Positions 1-13,235 of a DNA stretch of 60,000 bases are shown in pieces (position 1 is the first letter of the stretch; every line of letters starts with the position of its first letter). This DNA is from Lineus longissimus. Taxonomy: Eukaryota; Nemertea; Pilidiophora; Heteronemertea; Lineidae. Below the pieces are notes generated by a model. It was not told the origin of the DNA, made no database searches, and was given only the letters and a program-made list of their open reading frames with translations. The stretch is taken from the NCBI RefSeq assembly GCF_910592395.1, contig NC_088311.1, positions 21,548,646 to 21,608,645 of the forward strand, in the 5' to 3' direction. Made by a program: the position numbers and the translations under genes.

Positions 1-750
1 TCAATCGTGTTCTCTTCAGTTCAGTCCTGCTCTGATGATGAATGCTGTCATCTGTCATAATTTGCTGTTATCACAATAAAGCTGGTCCTGGATGCATGAT
101 TTTGACATGGGTGTATCGAAGTCTAAAGCCAGATTATACAAGGGCTATACTATCTTTACTCTTGATGGTATTGCTAAAACATCAATATTGTCTTGCGGAC
201 AAGGGGTTAAATTGATCTCATCCATGTCAACATGGTGACAGATGGTGATGCAATCATCGCCATCCAGCTTCTGACCACAAGGACTGAAGTACCATATTTG
301 ACACTTGTTCCTTAATTTGATGATTGCTATGTTGAAATCTCCATCATTCAACAAAATTGTGCTAGTGAGGAGTCAAGATAGGATTTCTCGTCAAATTGGT
401 GACATCTGTTGATGTAATCGACTGCACCGCCATCCAAGTCCCCATCCACCAGAAGGCTCTAGCAAAAGAGGGTTGTCTGGGAGGGCTACCTCGTTTCCTG
501 TTGACCTCCACAAGACAAGCTATGAACAAGATATGCATTGAGGATAAGCTCATACTCTTTCCAAGTATATGATGAGGGAGTGAAAGTCTTGTACATTGAT
601 GTGCATCTTGATCAGTCCTGTTGCCGACCTCACGACAGTCTCCTTGTGGATTTTATCACGATGTGAATGGCAATGTCGATGAAGTACCGCTATATCTTAT
701 TAAGGTAGGCATGTGTTGTGTTGCCATTTTTATCGTATTGGGCATTAATT
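1..750. other. Left-edge non-coding DNA
   Basis: No gene is supported. Minus-strand open frames at 145-354 and 362-553 are short, have no flanking splice sites of quality and resemble no family known to me. Confidence 0.4.
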
Positions 751-1140
751 GATCAGTTTTGGTTTGTGTTGGTGTGGATGTGTTATGATGACAGCTGAGA
801 ACGGTGTGTGGATGTGTCAGTGAGGTCTGTATAAAGTGCCATCTTCGAGGTTGTCAAGTGGTTTTTCATATGGTGACATTTGGTCTTGTCAGACTTAATC
901 TTCTTGCCATACCGCTCATGTTGTGGCATGTTTCGACTCTCCCTCTGTTAGGCACTTGTTGATCTGCTTTGGTTTATGTTGGTGTGGATGAGTTATGATG
1001 ACAGCTAAGAACTGTGCTTGTGTCAGTGAGGTCTGTATAAGGTGCCATCTTCGAGGTTATGATTTTTCATATGGTGGCATTTGGTCTGGTCATGTTCATC
1101 TTCATGTTGTGGCATTTTTTTCGACTCTCTGTGGTTATTG
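751..1140. repeat. Tandem duplication, about 210-base unit
   Basis: GATCAGTTTTGGTTTGTGTT at 751 and GATCTGCTTTGGTTTATGTT at 961 begin two copies. Both continue through ATGATGACAGCT, GTCAGTGAGGTCTGTATAA, GTGCCATCTTCGAGGTT and TTTTTCATATGGTG in the same order. The copies are diverged by substitutions and small indels. No coding frame is conserved. Confidence 0.85.
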
Positions 1141-1225
1141 CTGTTGTAGGATCTGATTTGAGTCTGTTAAGATGTCGTTCATAATGCCGATTTCGTCTGC
1201 TGATATCAATGATAAAGATGTCATG

Positions 1226-1226
<1 letters not shown>

Positions 1227-1311
<85 letters not shown>

Positions 1312-1317
1312 TTGATG
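1227..1317. repeat. ATG/GAT trinucleotide microsatellite
   Basis: About 28 uninterrupted GAT repeats are followed by GTT GAT GTT. Open frames through it would encode poly-Asp, poly-Met, poly-His or poly-Ser and are artefacts. It directly abuts the SINE at 1330. Confidence 0.97.
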
Positions 1318-1329
1318 TTCTGGATATTT

Positions 1330-1515
1330 CAAGCTGCCGGAGTGGTGCAGTGGAAACATCAGCTCCTGTCACCCCGAGGACCCTGGTTCGATTCGCAGTC
1401 GGTCCAGGTACACTTATATGATAGAGAGCACAGCGTACTTTTCCTCCAGGGTCTCTGATCTCCTACTTTACATTACAATTGCTCAATACTATAGAGCTAA
1501 TAACACCTCGTAGGC
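1330..1515 (+). mobile_element. tRNA-derived SINE, plus strand
   Basis: GTGGTGCAGTGG (1342-1353) fits the pol III A box and GGTTCGATTCG (1385-1395) fits the B box, about 32 bases apart as in a tRNA. A non-tRNA body continues with AGAGAGCACAGCGTACTTTT and CTAATAACACC near the presumed end. The acceptor stem does not pair as in a functional tRNA. Confidence 0.75.
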
Positions 1516-1845
1516 ATATTCCTACACGGCATGTTTCCACTGCACTTGCATACTGGAATTCCACACATTCCTGAACTGCTGCACAGAATCTCATTTCAGA
1601 TTTAAATATAATTGCTATTTTCTGTGCAGTGTAATCGTTTCAACTTCCTCCTAATGTCCCTTTACAGATTCTTACAGCATCCGCATCCATCACCCTCTTC
1701 CTTAAGAGTTTGCTGAGAAACATAAATCTTCACCATCCTCGAGCGTAAAGTGTTGTTAAAAATCAATGGTGCCAAGGACACCTAAAGTCTACCAAGTCAG
1801 TTGGTTCTGGTGGGGATGAACGCCAGATTTCGATCCTGAAGTAGC

Positions 1846-2112
1846 TATGCAGCTTTTTCACCCACTATGTCTTACCCCTCAGTCCATCAGTGCCATCATC
1901 TATATCCCATGATAGGATGACTTGCTTTTGAAGGCTGACGTACAGGCTGGTACACTATGCAGCTCTTCTACCCACTATCTCTGACCCCTCAGCGTGTTCG
2001 TGCCATCTGTATCCCATGCAAGGTTGAGCTACCTTCCAGGGCTGACCCAAACATGACACTGCAACTCTTCCGCCCACAACTCTGAACCCTCAGCCCATCA
2101 ATACCATTAGCA
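1846..2112. repeat. Three-copy tandem repeat, about 110-base unit
   Basis: GCAGCTTTTTCACCCACTAT (1848), GCAGCTCTTCTACCCACTAT (1959) and GCAACTCTTCCGCCCACAAC (about 2070) start successive units. Each continues with CCCTCAG, a GTGCCATC-type string and ATCCCATG in the same order. No coding potential. Confidence 0.85.
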
Positions 2113-5100
2113 CTACATCTCTAGACAGCGTCTTATTGGTTGTGTGACCTCGAACTATTGATCGATTTGACAATTTCCTACTCAGCCATGTTTGGCAACA
2201 AGGGATAGCATAGCAATATCTATCATATCGTGGCTGTATCTGTGCAACCCTTTATTGAAACAAATCGCTGATACGCATTATTTCTCTCATGTGAGTCTGT
2301 GTTCTGCATCCTGGGATACAGACATGTGTTGCATTGGAGACTAAACTTGTTTGATTCGCTAGGTTTGTCCTTCTACAAATTTTAATACACACTGCCTAAA
2401 ATCAAGACATGGTGCTTGTCATTATCAGAAGACAGACAAGACTATTTTGGTCATGTCATTATCATCTGACAAATCTTCTTACCTTTGGCCACAGGCATTA
2501 CAATCATTATTTCTCCTTCTTTGTCCACAACCAGTGGTATTTACATAAATAGTTATACCCTGGGGGAGAAGTGGGTTGGTCTCACCAGGATTTTTTGCAA
2601 GACTAGAACACCGAGAAGGAACAGAATTTTGTCACACAAACATATCATTGAACATTTGATGATGTAATTTCTGGTCTTTTTGTATCAGCAAGTATAGATT
2701 AATCCATACTTGGTATCAGTGATATTTAGACAGTTCTCTTGGCTACTCCGAAAGTCAAATGTGAGAAAACCAAAGACATCAGTTTGTTGTTCTCCTTGGA
2801 GTTGAACCCATGACTTTTGGGTAATGGGCCCAGTATCCTGGCTGTTTCCTCTGCTGACATGGCTGTTGATAAACTTAGTAACACCTTGTCAATCTCTGGC
2901 GTATCTAGAATCTTATTTGGTGACAATTCTTGTGTGTTATCTCTTATCGATCATGTGTCAATAAGGTTCACGAGAGGGCTAACAAGTACATTCTACATTT
3001 ATTTGCCATGTTTCTGCATTTCGACCTGTAACTTGGCAATGACACAATGTTACTGTTATAATTTGATTGTCGAATACTTGAATTGAATGTTACCTTGAGT
3101 TACCTTGAGTATTTTTCGTAATACTATGGAATCATATTATCAAAAATTGTGAAGTATATCAGGGGTTTTATTGAAAGGAGGCATAGGTCATAGCATTCAT
3201 GTTCAATGTTGTATAATGTTGTACTTTCTGGCGAGGACTGTTGAGGGAAGTTGCTATTTGGTCAATTTTACCTATTTGAACTAGCATTATGAATAAGCGC
3301 ATGGTTTACTGGTTAAGGATTTTAAGCCATTTTTTGCTTGCTTAAGTTGACCTGGATTTGATCAAGTTTGAACAAGAGGATTTCCCTTAGGATATTCTTG
3401 ATTTAAACAGTCCTTCAGAATAGAAAATATTTCATGATAGCTATTTTGGCTGTTATGTGCTTACTTGCATTATCTACTTCTGACCAAGGTATGTACAAAT
3501 TCAGCTTGTTTGATTGTTATCCAGTCTGTAGGCCCATATATTCTTTGTAGCAATGCAGTAATATCATTAGTCTTTTGCAAAAAAGGAACAACATTGCTGA
3601 TATCGGCTTTAATGATGGTAAAATCATGTGTGAAGGAAAAAATTTGTAAAAACTACTTAGAATGTTGGGTTTAGTGAACTGTGATTGCATGACCTTATTA
3701 GTGTTTAAAAGTGCGCAGAAATATTTATGTGTCAAGATTGAATGGATTTTTCATATTCATTTTAGGATTGTGTCATTGCGTGATTTGAATTTTATTCACG
3801 CTATTGTGCGGTCTAGTCTGATCTGGTGCCATATGGTATGTATGCTGTCTCGTTCCGGATATACACACAACATGTTTACTGGAGCAATCCACAGAGCGCT
3901 GGATTGTAAATAAACTGCATTGTAGTATATTGATTTCAGTATCGCAGGATTGGAGTAGATTGCTATTTTCTGTGGATTCTAACATTGCGTTGAACGTAAG
4001 TGTTCTTTATAACTACCTCGATATTGTTTCCATTTGGGAGATGTGGGATTTCAATAGAGACTTTACCTTGGACCTACAAATTGTGTGGTCCTACGCCACA
4101 GTGTTTTTCGAGGATCACTGGATCATGAAACTTGATTTATCATTCATTGAATGACGTGGTGAAATAGTAAGCTTGTGCTGTGAATGGACCAATAGAAAGA
4201 GCTATTCCACCACCTTATTTTGCATCCAACTATGTACTTATCTTCTGGCAATCTTGTCAGCTTCTCCCAGTTGATAGTCATGTTGCAGACTGAAATTGCA
4301 GATTAATTTCTTACCATCGGCAAGTTCATCTGCCTTATCCTCAGCAAATTTGTCAGTGTATTTGTGATCAAACTCACTTAAGGTTGGTTGCCCCATATTC
4401 CGATCAAAGGCCCAGTCATCGCTTCCTTCCTTCATTACTTGCCCTTTTTACCTCAAAGACATTTCATCTTGCTTACACCAGGCACGTGTGAAAATTCCTC
4501 TCTCATATAATCACAACTAATTTGCTTAGCAGATTCTCACCTTCCCATTAACCCTTTACTGATCATGCCAATTATTGCTATGTAGATGTTTTGTTTATGT
4601 TTTCTTAGAAGCGAGGGCTACGGTCAAATCTTCATATTGCGAGAGGTAGCTTTAAAAACACATCTGTGATAAGATCTCATCCATAAACACCAGTGTTGTC
4701 GATGGGCGTCATCTAAAACTTATGTTATCCCCAAAAAGATTTCCAGGTACCATACTCTCAAACTTGAAAGCATCAAGATGTCCTCTAATCTCTCTAGTCA
4801 CTGTGGCCAAGCTTTACTTGCACAACTGTTCAACAGTTCTGTCATTTCAGCTTAATTGATTGTGATTTGTTGAACACTTCCACAATATTCACCCATTTAT
4901 CAATACCAGTGTTGTTGATCAGCTTCCAGATTGCCTCCACGATTGAAGAAAAGCATCTGAGAATTGATTTCAGAATTGTAATAGCCATGTTTGCTGTCCA
5001 GGACTAAATGACATTTTGCAAATAGGTTATTTTCATGATGTTTGCAGCATTGGAAAGGGCACTGCTGCCACCCAGGGGCATCAACATGCTCCTCCCCAAG

Positions 5101-8100
5101 ACTTCCCTGCTTTTTGAACTGAAAGCTGCATGTTTACTGAAACGGTTTGAAAATACTTAAGGTTTGACATCAGAATATGTTTGCAAGGCCAGAATATCTC
5201 CCGAGTCCTCTTGTTTTTGGTTGATTGGTAACCTATCCAGAGCCTTCATCCCCTTGGGCTGCTGGTTTCAAGCATAGACAGCACCTGGTCAGACAGACTT
5301 GAATCATAGCTCACCAAACACCCTTGGCTGGAGAAACCATCTAAGTCAACATTACCTTCACGATCATTTTCTTCTGTAAGATTCAAGACTTCTCATGTCT
5401 ATACAGCATTGAAGGGACAGTAATGTTTCAGTATGTTAGTAGGGAATAGTTGACTTGAGGCTTCTGTTGCCAGGTGGCCCCAGCAGTTAAAGTTGGGATT
5501 GAGGAATTGATATCAAACTGGAGGTTGTTTCACCAATACCACGAGGGTGGAGCTGAAATGTTGGCCTAAATGGAAGTGGCAGCTGAGTTTGGGAGGAAAT
5601 GACAGCTCCCAACCAGGCTCCACCCATTACCAACAGTGAGGTATCAATTTCTATTCTAAGACACTGCAAACTGATCACAGAAATATCACTGTGACTTCTT
5701 CAGTATTTTGCCTTCACCAAAAAGGGCCAACTGTTGTCACAAGAACAAAGCACAGCACTAAACTGTTTTCCATGGTAACCACATTCTTTTAGAAGATCCC
5801 TTTAAAGCCAACAACAGTTTGTTCAAGTGGGCTAGAGTAGATGGGGCTTCATAGAACTGTGAATGAAAGTGGGCCATCACTCTAGGTGAGAGATGAATTC
5901 ACATTACTAAACACCTGGCACTGCCGAATGACTATGATGATCTGTCTGGTAGCTAGTAGTGCTTTCATTTCTGGAACCGGCATATCATTATTTCAGATTC
6001 GATTCTTAAAAAACTCATGGCATAAATATTACTTCTTACAATTCATCGATGACACTTCCATTCTAATCTCGAAAGACCTTTTACCGCAAGATCTAATTGT
6101 GTCTGCCTCCATCCATGAAGAAGTGGTCTATCTGTATTGTCTCCATGGTGATGGAGGGATGTAGGTGAATACATGGGCTGATACATAGGTAGAAACTAGA
6201 ACACTCTTAAAGTACATTGCCATAAAATTTATTTCAATGAGACTGTGCATCGGAAGAATTTTAGATTTTGACAAACATGTGAATGAAGGACATTCCTTGG
6301 AATAGTGTCGCCACTCTTGTTGCAGGCATTTACCACCACAAACAAGCAATTTTTGGCGCATGTGAACCTAGGTTTCAGCGATTAAAAACGTATGTTTGCA
6401 GGGCGCCTTATAACACCAGGACATTGGTCATCCATCTCCTTGTCATAATCTGCCTGGCGTCCTCTAATGCCATCAAGTCAGTGCCTGATCTCCTGGACAC
6501 ATCCATCTTCTAACATTGCCCTTGACTCGGACAAACACGGGTCTACTTCATGTAAGTCATCATTTTCCTGACCAGTGCCATTTATCCAGAAGCTTTCATC
6601 TTCAAAGCTTTGGCTGGTCTTTTGTTGTCCATGGCCATCCCATTATATAAGCTCCTCGTTTCATTCTTTGAAGTGGCCAATATCAGTGATAATCAGCCTC
6701 TTGGTCAACATGATCTAGTAGATTCCGCCTCCCATCTTTGAGCTATTTCTGTTCAGTCTTCCATTGAACGAATCATAGATAATGCCATTTGTGACTACAT
6801 AAGTCAAATTTTTCATCCAAAGATTTAGTTGTGGGCTCTCTTGGTGATTGTAGTCTGGTTCATCTTCTAAGAGAATCCATGTGCTAGTGTAGTTTCAGTC
6901 CGTGGATATTTATACAAAGTGGATTTTTCACTGCGTCAATAGCACTAACTGACTGTCCTTAGTCTAATCTTCTAAGTGAACCATTGTGCTTACATTTAGT
7001 GCTTTTTCTATGGATACTTGTGCAAGTTAGGTTTTCACGGATAACTGATGATTTTCCCAAAAACTATGAAGACTCATGCATACCATCTTTTACTGAGGTA
7101 AGGTCCAGGGCCAAGTTGATCACATCAGCGATCCTTCTAAACCAAGTGTCACACTTTCAAGATGATTTCGTACAATATTTGAAAATCGTGCTGTGAAGTT
7201 TGCATTAGTCCATCCAGCAAAATGCAAATAAGAGACAGGAACAATTCCGAGTTCTGCATTTTCATTTCTTTCTAGAAGAGTTACTGTTCGTTCTGAGAAT
7301 TTCACTTTCAGGCAAAATTTCTATTTGTTTAAAAGCTGTAGCTGGTGGAAATACTTTTTCTCATGCCTGCTATTACCTGATGGATGAGCTACACAAAAAG
7401 AAAACTCATTTACTCCACTCTCCTCATTTTGCTAACATTGGTGAGAAAATCTACAGATGTAGAAAATCGTGTAAAAGAATAGAGTTGCTTGATGTGCGAA
7501 GCGTGTATTTCTCGAGCTAGAAATAGATCTCAGTCGAACCCCAGTGTTTCTCTGGTGTGATAGTTGCCTAAGGTGCAGCTTTTGTGAACAGCTCCAAGAC
7601 AACTGTGCCATTCCTTCTGGTCTGATTGGATTCCTTTCCGTGGATTAAGCGATACAATTTAGGTATGTACTCAATCGGTCAGTCCAATTCTTGACTCCTT
7701 CACCCATTGATTAGCTCATTCTGCAACTTGCTTTGGTTCAGAGCTATCAGTCTACCTTAGCCTACGCAGTGCTTGGAATAACTCAGTTTAATCCTATTGT
7801 CTGATGTGATTCCCTTTGGCCAAATGGTTGGAGATTGCATGTCCTCCGTGAATTTTTCAGTGTCTGATTTGGCCTTTAGGTGAGATAAACCTCATTGTCT
7901 CTAGGGTGTGTGGCTTACCTCTGAGGTAATGAGGTATGATAGAAAAGGGCTGGTTGGCTGTGTCCAACTCCATAAGGCAAGGATGGGATGAGCATGCTAT
8001 TGGAAAATTAAAGTGTAGATTGTGTTGCTTCTGGAGGCTGTAATCATTGTAAATACTGAACCTATTCACAGTATGGTCAGGTCACAGGAGGACATAATAT

Positions 8101-8361
8101 TTGTAGTCCTATTGAATGACATTTCTGCATAAGTCAGTATTGGTAGGCACTATCATATTTCCTACTGTCAGGCCTATGAATTTATTCTTGTTTGCGCCAG
8201 ATGCATCCAGCCACACCTGTGTTTTACCAGGACTCGAAACTCTGCATAAATTTTTAGTTATTATCTGATCATTGTAGTTATTTTCATCAGCCGAGGATAT
8301 TTCTCTTGGTCTTAGGTAAGCATGTCCTTTCTGATTTGAGATTTCTGTCAAGAACTTGCCC
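2113..8361. other. Non-coding DNA, no gene supported
   Basis: About 6.2 kb of AT-rich sequence. All open frames are below 95 codons, and none shows both good splice sites and a protein motif. The hydrophilic minus-strand frame at 4238-4435 was looked at and not accepted. Confidence 0.5.
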
Positions 8362-8906
8362 ATTCTGGCTTAATATATTGCTATCCTCAAAGCGAGTGTT
8401 ACCACTATTCATAGACATACTCATTCGATTAGTCTGATATACTGTGACAGCTGATGAGAATGGAAGCCAGTCTTCCTAAATGATAATCTTTATAGCAGTC
8501 CCTGATCTATACATTCTGGCTCAATACATCACCGTCTATTAGCGAGTGTTTCCACTATTGATAGACATAACTTTATGTAAGTCTGATATACTGTGACAGC
8601 TGATGAGAATAAAAGTCAGTCTTCCTAGATTATAATCTTTATAGCAGTCGCTGACAACACAAGCATCATAGACATTCACATACTCATATGTAAGTCTGAT
8701 GTACTGTGACAGCAGATGAGAATGGAATAAATTCCTGAACAACAATCTGTTTAGCTGTCACTGGCCTACCCATTCTGGCTCAGTATATCACTATCCTCAA
8801 AGTAGTGTGTCACACATTCGAATATACAAGTCTGATATAGGCTGCTGTGACAGCTGATGAGAATGGAAGCTAGTCTCCCTTAGGAACATCTTTATTGATT
8901 GCTGAC
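8362..8906. repeat. Four-unit tandem repeat, about 113-150-base unit
   Basis: The string TGTGACAGCTGATGAGAAT, or a close variant, recurs at 8443, 8592, 8705 and 8846. Upstream of it CATTCTGGCT...ATATCA and GTCTGATATACTG recur, and downstream CAGTCTTCCTA...AATCTTTATAGCAGTC. Unit length varies through deletions. No frame is conserved across units. Confidence 0.9.
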
Positions 8907-10118
8907 TTAATACATTTGTATAGTGTGTGTAGGTCAATGTGGCTGGTGTGTTCATTTCTCTCCGGTGGATGTCCCGGCAGCGTCCTGGTACTGGGAATAG
9001 AATTGTGGCCTTTTTAGACTGAAAAGAAGTGTCCACAGGGGGGATTTCAGAAGCTTTTGGAGTAAGGTGTCCATTATCCCGACATAACATACGCGAAACA
9101 TGCAGCATTATCACTGTGCAAAAAGTGCACATATGTTGTGCAATGGCTAGATAGTGGTTGGAAGTCGCACAACCTACGCACGTGCAAATTTTTAAATGTG
9201 GATTGCCGAGAACATTACAAACGATCTGTCAAACTAAACGGTTTAAACTAGATAAACACTCGTTTTCGTAAATAAGACCAAGAATGCTTCTTTTATCTAA
9301 AATGAAATTGAGTGGTTTCTATTGATTTATTCATTGATTTCGTTGGTCATTTTGCTTGAGAGGAGATGAGAGTTTCTTGATCATGTTGATGTTCGTATCG
9401 AATGGCAGCAGCGCCTTTTGAAAGTCATCACTTTGAAGGAAATAGACACATCTGGGTCAAATTGTGAGGAGTGAAGGTCAAGGGGATTCAGTAGGTCAAG
9501 GTTAACATGAGATGCTCTGTCAGTCATCTAGCCTTTGTGAAGGTCACTTTAGAAAAGGTCAAGGTCAATTTGATGTTGCTCTGCTGAATTGCCAGCTTTT
9601 ACTTTTACTATAGCCACAGTTATTTTCATGAGATATTTTCACTTTTACCCGTAGGTGATGATGTACGTATAGGTACAGGTATAGCATGTAGCTATTGGTA
9701 TTAGAAAAAGTATCAACATCTCATCCACCCACGTCCAATTACCATAGCATTGAAATAGACTGCCATGCTGGAGTTATGTCAGTGATAGTATATGTTATGG
9801 TTTCGCTCATCTGTGTTTTCATTTCTCTGCATTTTGCTTGTGAATATCTTACTAACTCTGCCATGAATATCTTACTAACTCTGCTATGAATCAAGTCAAA
9901 GAAGATGTTTTTGTTTCAAGCAGATATTATTGTTGCATTTTGAAATGTGAGGCTGAGATATGTAAGTTTTAGATAGGTTGAGTCTATACTTAAATATTAC
10001 CCTCATCTTAACCAGCCACGACTTTCTCGGAATTGGAAATAGTTTCTAACAGCTTAGGGTTTTATATGATTATTATTAATCATGCATTTTCTCTCTTCTT
10101 TCTCCCACGCCACATCAG
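8907..10118. other. Non-coding DNA with nuclear-receptor-like half sites
   Basis: No exon is seen. Repeated GGTCAAGG-type strings occur between 9470 and 9570, including AAGGTCAAGGTCA at about 9556-9568, which contains the extended half site TCAAGGTCA bound by ERR and Ftz-F1-class receptors. Such strings are also a common decayed repeat in invertebrate genomes, so function is not implied. Confidence 0.4.
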
Positions 10119-10304
10119 CCAGGAGATCGCACCAGTAAAACATAGGGTAACATTCTCAGACAGTTATAGTCCAACGGAAACACGTAAAATGGCCAATCAC
10201 ACCGGTGGGACGCAAAGTCCATCTAGTCCAACGTCACCAGACACGCCCTTGGCTCCAGCGCCTCCAAGTATTTTAATAACTAGGCCATTAACTCGCTCCC
10301 AAAG
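10119..10304 (+). CDS. Internal coding exon of the plus-strand long gene (RVTF and Ser/Pro-rich)
   Basis: A strong pyrimidine tract ends in CACATCAG|CCAG (an alternative AG lies 4 bases further, at 10122). The donor is CTCCCAAAG|GTAAG after 10304. The exon has 186 nt, phase 2 at both ends, so 62 residues could be inserted without a frame change. The peptide reads EIAPVKHRVTFSDSYSPTET, then RKMANHTGGTQSPSSPTSPD, then a Pro-rich part ending ILITRPLTRSQ. HRVTF fits the RVxF docking motif for protein phosphatase 1. An in-frame ATG at 10189 begins MANHTGG, which resembles the start of the 19.6 kb exon, so it may alternatively serve as a first exon. I do not recognise the family. Linkage to the exons downstream rests on phase and strand. 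Confidence 0.6.
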
Positions 10305-13235
10305 GTAAGAAGCTTTGGCGTCTGAAACGTTTGGTGGTGTGTTCTATTTTCTTCCTGCATCCAGATTTTGGCGTCACATTTTAGTTTTGTCATTTCAACT
10401 ATCCGAAAGTTTTCATTTCGTTTCAGTGGGTCTTGATATGTTTTCATTTAAATTTCTTCATTCACATTTCTTTGGCGTTTTCCCCGTAGCTAAACATTTT
10501 GTTCCCATCTTCATCAAGAGTTTTAAGGTTGTGAAATTTAGTTTTGGTTGTGTGTCATTTCATTTCATCAAGCATCCGTATTTTGTCCTCGCATAGGGTA
10601 GCAGTTCAACTTCTTTCCATTTCCTATCCTTAGATGACTGCATCTTTTATTTTCAGTTTCAGTGTCCTTGTGTGAACCTTCAGTTTTCTATTCAGTTTCG
10701 AGGTTTACCCCTCATATTTTAGTTTCTATCCCTCAGCCTCTTTGTGTGACCAAAAAGTGACGAGATTGATATATTCATTTATCTAATGTTGTTTCATAAT
10801 GTGTTCATTCAACAAACAATCTAAAAGAAGAGTCTGTTGGTGATTTGTCATTCTGGCGCCCATCCTTTCTATTCATGCCAATTTGGAAATGCCTTGTTGA
10901 CTTTGATTCAGCAAATTGCATGATTGCATTGTCAAGAAAGAAAGTCTACAAGAAACCCAATAGCAAATCTGACCAACATTGTTTTCTCTTCAATTTTCTG
11001 CATGTTGTTGGTTGGGTTTCTCCTATTTTCTCCTGCAAGGTTTACTTATTTCAGTTCCTTATCATGCTCATAGATGGCAGTGCTGTAGTTTTCCTCTTTT
11101 TTCTTCTTACCCTATTTATCTTCTTCATCATTCATCATGCAAGGGTTCAATTTCAGATTTATCAGGAAACATAGTATCATTATTATTATACGTTAATCTT
11201 GTCAATTAATTTGCACTTTGCAATGAATTGTACATATCTCTTTTAATGGATGAAATAAGGACCCAGTGATTAAATTTCCATTGTTGAACAAGGAAAAACT
11301 GAGCTGTTGCTTCAGTTGTAGATGAAAAAGGATAGCTGATTGACCCATGTACCCATTGAACTTATTGATGAATCATATTTTGACACCCCCCAGTCTATTA
11401 TTATGTAATGAAAGCATTGTTTTGTTGATCTTTTCTTTATTAATATGACAGGACAATCCGTGAATTTGGACAGCCAACGATTTTTAAGCTCTATTGCTAA
11501 CGTTATAGCTCTAATTTCAAATTTCAGGAACTCAACCGTCAAATGGTGTATTGTTTGTTCGCAGAGCGCTCTAGGGTTAATATTCAGATTGTATGACTGC
11601 GCCTTATGAAATATGATAAATTCATATTGATTATACATGATTTAATGTGCTGATGACAAAGGCTGTCAATCACGGAATATTCGTGAAAAACTATCAACAT
11701 GGGTGAAGTAAGGGTCAGTAGGGCTGTATACAAAATCAGAATCATAGGTAATTGCAGCCTACCATTAACTGGTCCAAAACGACATGAATGACCAATTGTG
11801 AATAACTCGCTGTGATATTAAGTGAATCTTGTCGCAAGTAAGATTATGAAGGTTCTTTGCAGAGTTTTGACAAAGAGATGTGTTATACTCTTGCCTTCAG
11901 TCCCATACTACATTGTGATACCCAAGATTATTCTAGACATGTACTTCCCATCTTCGCCTTTCTATCATTTTGCATCAAGATGCGACTTCACCAACAGCCG
12001 GCAAGGATTATGCGTGTTATATGTGTGCTTATGCAATCTCTATCGGATATTCTCGGCTTGGTGCTGCATAATTGCGGACATAAAATCAATGAGTTTTTTC
12101 CGTGCATTGAGGGACAAGTATTGACAGAATGAGGCGGTTATGAAGCTATTAGGCTATTGCATGCGTCTGTTACAGAAGTCACGCCAATCTTTGGCATTCA
12201 AGATTTTTTTTCCATAACAACCATCTTTTGATATTGATGGAATGAGTCTCATTTGAAAGTCAGGCGTATATTCATATCAGTAAAGGACACTGATTTGCGA
12301 AGTTGTTGGGCGGGGAGCATTGAAATGAATCAGTTCCATTAAGCCCATGCCGTTCGTTAAAATTTTTTTAATTTGTATTCTGTTATTGTCAAGTGGCAGC
12401 ATCCCCTTACTAATTTGCATTCCATGCCATTGAGTGATCCGTTTTAAAGTCCTTCAGACAAGTCTGTCTAAATATGTCTCGTTCATTGACTGGAGAAGGC
12501 GGGGACTTTATCGATGAATGATGGCGACACTGGATTATCTGATAAACAACATTCAGATTCCCCACCGTAATTAGCTGCGCTGACCAATTAATCTATGTGA
12601 TGGGTTACTGGGTGAGGTTCTATGTTTCCCGAGGGTGACATTTTGTCTGCTCACACGCTATGCCAGGCATCGAGATGAAGACAGATAATGATACAGCCTC
12701 TCCACAACGAGGAAATTGTAACTTCAATATACATTCCATGTAGAGTCTAGAGGTAGCCTTCAATGTGAGGCCAGATTCACTCGGTGGGGTGGTAGCCTTG
12801 ACTCGGAAAGAGGGGAAACCCTCAGAGAGGTTTCCCCTTATCAGTAAACATACCAGAAGCAATCCCCTTATCAGTAAACCTAGAAAAAAACAACCATGAA
12901 ACATGTTTCTAATCAATTATCGTTCTTTATGACAGCTGCCAATCACTTGGCTTTTGCGTTATATTGTTTCATCCACTACAGAAGCTGCAGTAGCCTGTGA
13001 TAAAGAAGATAAAAAGCGACCAGTAAAGTTGCCTTCGAAGACCCACAAATCATGGAATGGTTTATTGCTTTGCTGACTCTACTGGGAGCTGATGATTCAG
13101 TTTCCCGCATTGGCGACCCGGCCATGTAAACCGGTCCCAGGCGGGGTTTAGATATTCAGTAGCTGTAGCTCCAAAACTTTTTGTATCCACCGCCAGTATT
13201 CGCTCGTATTCCTGTCTTGTGACTGGTGGGAGTGT
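10305..13235. other. Probable intron, no exon seen
   Basis: T-rich sequence follows the donor of the 10.1 kb exon. There is a short stem of GGGGAAACC with GGTTTCCCC at 12797-12836, and the 16-base phrase CCCCTTATCAGTAAAC occurs twice (about 12834 and 12865). Nothing else is recognised. Confidence 0.45.

Noticed and set aside
1067-1458. Poly-Asp, poly-Met, poly-His and poly-Ser open frames
   Set aside because: They are translations of one GAT/ATG microsatellite in different frames, with no splice or family support.
4238-4435. Hydrophilic minus-strand frame (65 codons)
   Set aside because: Acidic and lysine-rich composition looked protein-like, but there are no splice sites, repeats, motifs or neighbours to support it.
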